Part shown: positions 62,215-64,000 of the stretch, piece after piece | How the letters are laid out: each line of letters starts with the position of its first letter | Numbering within the stretch: the stretch's first letter is position 1 | Assembly: GCA_009845425.1 (NCBI GenBank) | Contig: VXZQ01000002.1 | Span: forward strand, 1-64,000 | Reading direction: 5' to 3' | Length of the DNA stretch: 64,000 nucleotides | DNA from: Holophagales bacterium | GTDB taxonomy: Bacteria > Acidobacteriota > Thermoanaerobaculia > Multivoradales > Multivoraceae | Made by a program: the position numbers and the translations under genes | The notes under the pieces: generated by a model | What the model saw: the letters and a program-made list of their open reading frames with translations, nothing else | Database searches by the model: none | What the model was told of the DNA's origin: nothing

Positions 62215-62279
62215 CGGCCTGCCGCTAGAGTCGAACTCGAAACCCGGAAACCAACCGGGCTTCCCGTTCGTTGTAACCA

Positions 62280-62657
62280 ATGAAGACTCCCGAACCGGAT
62301 GGGGCGCCGGACCGGGAAGAGGCAACCAGGAAGATGAAGGACGCATACGCGATCTCCCGCATCCTGCTGGCGGATGTTTACGACGCGACCGCCGAGCCGG
62401 AGTCCGCCCCGGCGCCGCCGCGGCAGCGTCTGCGCCGGCTTGCCCTGACGCTGTCGACACTGCTGTTCGCGGCGGCTCACGCGTCGCCGGAGCGGCGCGG
62501 TGCGTCCGACGAGGCGCTCGACCGGTTGAACGAGATGACCTCGACGATCGAGGCCTGCCAGGACGGCGGCGTGCTGTCACCCGCCGAAGCGGAGCGCCTG
62601 CGCCAGATGAGCGAGGCGCTCGACCGCAGCCTCCGCGACGACGACGCCCCTGTCTGA
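62280..62657 (+). CDS. hypothetical 125-residue protein
   Basis: This short protein has no signal peptide. It starts with a charged region (about 1-30), a short hydrophobic stretch (LALTLSTLLFAAAH, about 55-68) that is weak for a membrane helix, and two amphipathic helices at the C-terminus (DEALDRLNEMTSTIEACQDG and EAERLRQMSEALDRSL), which may form a helical hairpin. I recognise no family. It lies 65 bases after apaH; a -10-like TAGAGT is at 62227-62232. Converges with the ATP-grasp gene, leaving 16 bases. Confidence 0.55.
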   Translation: MKTPEPDGAPDREEATRKMKDAYAISRILLADVYDATAEPESAPAPPRQRLRRLALTLSTLLFAAAHASPERRGASDEALDRLNEMTSTIEACQDGGVLSPAEAERLRQMSEALDRSLRDDDAPV

Positions 62658-62677
62658 CGCCGCGGGGCGGCGGTCAG
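62654..62677. terminator. imperfect hairpin spanning two convergent stops
   Basis: CTGACGCCGC pairs with GCGGCGGTCAG with one bulge and a small GG loop. The two arms contain both stop codons (TGA at 62655, TCA read as TGA at 62674). No T-tract. Possible weak two-way terminator. Confidence 0.35.
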
Positions 62678-64000
62678 GACACCCCGAGGAGGCGCGGCAG
62701 CTCCACAGTCATCAGCTCGTCGACGTGGGAGCGGCTCGAGCCCAGCGCCACGACATCGAACTTGCCGAACTGCTTCAGCGGTCCCACGTTGTAGAGCAGG
62801 AACCGGCCAGCCTCCGAGCCCCGGTCAAGCACGGTGTCGCCGAACCGGGCCAGGAGCTGATGGAACGTAGTCCCTCTGAGTTCCGGGTGAACGAAGGCCT
62901 GCGCCTGGTACGGCGGGCGGGCGGCCGGGGAGAGGCGATCGACGAGGTTCATCGGGGTGCTGGTGCCGCCCCAACGTCCGTTGCACTCCGTGAACACGAC
63001 CCGGCCGTCCGGCAGCACCAGGTGGTCGAACGAACAGCGGCCGACGTAGCCCAGGCGTTGCAGGGCGACCGCTAGCTGTCCTGACTGCGACACGATCCGC
63101 TCCTCCACCTCCGCTGTCAGGCTGCTCGGCCGGCTGCCGACGAAGACGCCCTCGTCCCCGGCCAGGATCTGCTCGTAGACGCCGCTGAGAATCGGCTCAC
63201 CGCCACCGGGCGGCGGCAGCCACCACTGCGTCGAAGGCGACGATGTCGCCGCTTCCCAGCACACCGCGAGCACGTCCTCGTCGCCCTCCCAGCCGGTCCT
63301 CTCGAGGAAGCCCCGAACGATCTCCAGGACGCCCGGGAATCCGAAGCGACGGAGCGCCGCGGACTCGAACACCTCGTTGCCCATCGCCGAAGCGCAGCGC
63401 AACCGCTTGAGCGCCACGGACGGACCCGCTTCCGAGAGTTCGAGCAGCGCCCGGGCCAGCGCTTCCGCCGAGGCCGACCGGCGGCTCCCGGGCAGGAAGC
63501 CGGGACCGAGGACAGCGGTGACGAGGTCCTCGAAGTTCGCCTTGTCGTTGGCGATCCAGGTCACCGGCGGCGGCGGCGCCAGCACCCGCACCCGGGCGCC
63601 GGTCTCGGCGGCAACGGCCGCCGCGAGCTCCCAGATCGCCTCGGTACCGAGGAAGGGTTCGACGACGAGGCCGCCACGGCGGGCAAGCGCTCCCAGCCGG
63701 TCCAGAAGCGGGCGGTTCTCCATGCAGGCCCGGGCGATCGCAAGCCGGTCGCCGGCGGGGTCGACGGCCAGGAGTTCCACCGCCCCGAGGCCGAGGACTT
63801 CCCGGCAGTAGCGCTCGTAGCCGGCCGACGCGGGCGTCGAGGCGACATAGACGTCGCCTCCCCGCGCTCGCAGCCGGGCCCGGTGCTGGTAGTGCTCGAC
63901 GCCGCTCACGCCGTCCAGGAACGGAATCGCCGCGAAGTCGTCCAGGTGAACGGCTCTGGTCCCCGCGTCGCTCGCCCGATAGCGAAGCGGCTCGAAGGGT
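62674..64000 (-). CDS. ATP-grasp superfamily protein, 5' part cut by window edge
   Basis: At least 441 residues. The frame stays open without a stop from 63909 to the right edge and reads protein-like (LDDFAAIPFLDG), so the apparent GTG start at 63909 is internal and the true start lies outside. The N-terminal part is a pre-ATP-grasp-like Rossmann domain. The ATP-grasp core is in the C-terminal half, with SVALKRLRCASAMGNEVF and the metal-binding FTECNGRWGGTSTPMN segment. ATP-grasp enzymes join a carboxylate to an amine or thiol through an acyl phosphate. The substrate is unknown; peptide or secondary-metabolite ligation are possibilities. No partner genes are visible. Confidence 0.75.
   Translation of the reverse strand, partial: PFEPLRYRASDAGTRAVHLDDFAAIPFLDGVSGVEHYQHRARLRARGGDVYVASTPASAGYERYCREVLGLGAVELLAVDPAGDRLAIARACMENRPLLDRLGALARRGGLVVEPFLGTEAIWELAAAVAAETGARVRVLAPPPPVTWIANDKANFEDLVTAVLGPGFLPGSRRSASAEALARALLELSEAGPSVALKRLRCASAMGNEVFESAALRRFGFPGVLEIVRGFLERTGWEGDEDVLAVCWEAATSSPSTQWWLPPPGGGEPILSGVYEQILAGDEGVFVGSRPSSLTAEVEERIVSQSGQLAVALQRLGYVGRCSFDHLVLPDGRVVFTECNGRWGGTSTPMNLVDRLSPAARPPYQAQAFVHPELRGTTFHQLLARFGDTVLDRGSEAGRFLLYNVGPLKQFGKFDVVALGSSRSHVDELMTVELPRLLGVS

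Overview
The window is strongly GC-rich, gene-dense bacterial chromosome. There is no gap over 300 bases without a gene, and I see no rRNA, tRNA, insertion sequence, phage gene or CRISPR array. Gene content points to Acidobacteriota, most likely a Thermoanaerobaculia-like lineage. The clues are an Oar-type TonB-dependent receptor with a carboxypeptidase-regulatory-like N-terminus, DUF1080, DUF885, S9, M14 and M28 secreted hydrolases, a PVC-type haem-binding dehydrogenase next to a PQQ dehydrogenase, and a Calx-beta plus Cys-containing C-terminal domain that I remember from that class. This placement is inference from families, not a database result.

Layout. 1-5.4 kb: a possible 3' gene end, a secreted MORN-like protein and a full-length Lhr helicase. 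5.4-7.5 kb: a His-rich two-helix protein and an orphan MrpD/NuoN-like antiporter subunit. 7.6-14.6 kb: LysR regulator, gltB and gltD. 14.6-17.9 kb: an Oar-like receptor with a near-consensus sigma-70 promoter and a strong two-way terminator. 17.9-22.9 kb: LarA-like nickel racemase, DUF1080 hydrolase, Ldh-family dehydrogenase and a PHB-depolymerase-like esterase. 22.9-26.4 kb (minus): DUF4336, CaiB/BaiF CoA transferase, crotonase and an ABC ATPase as one coupled operon. 26.5-29.1 kb: hemB coupled to a lipoprotein sulfatase. 29.1-32 kb: an exported S9 peptidase coupled to an exported methyltransferase, divergent from an AMIN protein. 32.7-35.5 kb: a DUF885 lipoprotein with two paralogous membrane proteins. 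35.6-42.9 kb: a tightly coupled operon of SGNH hydrolase, a PVC-type dehydrogenase with fused blue-copper and cytochrome c domains, and a PQQ dehydrogenase. 42.9-47.2 kb: a TonB receptor with a Cys-X2-Cys plug, a TlpA redoxin and a TPR protein, behind a promoter with a perfect dyad in its spacer. 47.3-52.6 kb: a GldA/F/G-like ABC system with DUF4340 and a VOC protein. 52.8-62.7 kb: M14 peptidase, a sodium/solute symporter with a 45-residue coupled small protein, M28 peptidase, serine hydrolase, ApaH and a small hypothetical. The right edge cuts an ATP-grasp gene.

Together the genes suggest an aerobic heterotroph that degrades exported peptides and sulfated or esterified substrates, imports products through TonB receptors and sodium symport, and runs periplasmic PQQ, copper and haem electron transfer. 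Two architectural habits recur. Nine adjacent gene pairs share 4-base ATGA/GTGA stop-start overlaps. Many genes have a TANNNT -10-like box only 5 to 12 bases before the start codon, which suggests frequent leaderless or near-leaderless mRNAs.
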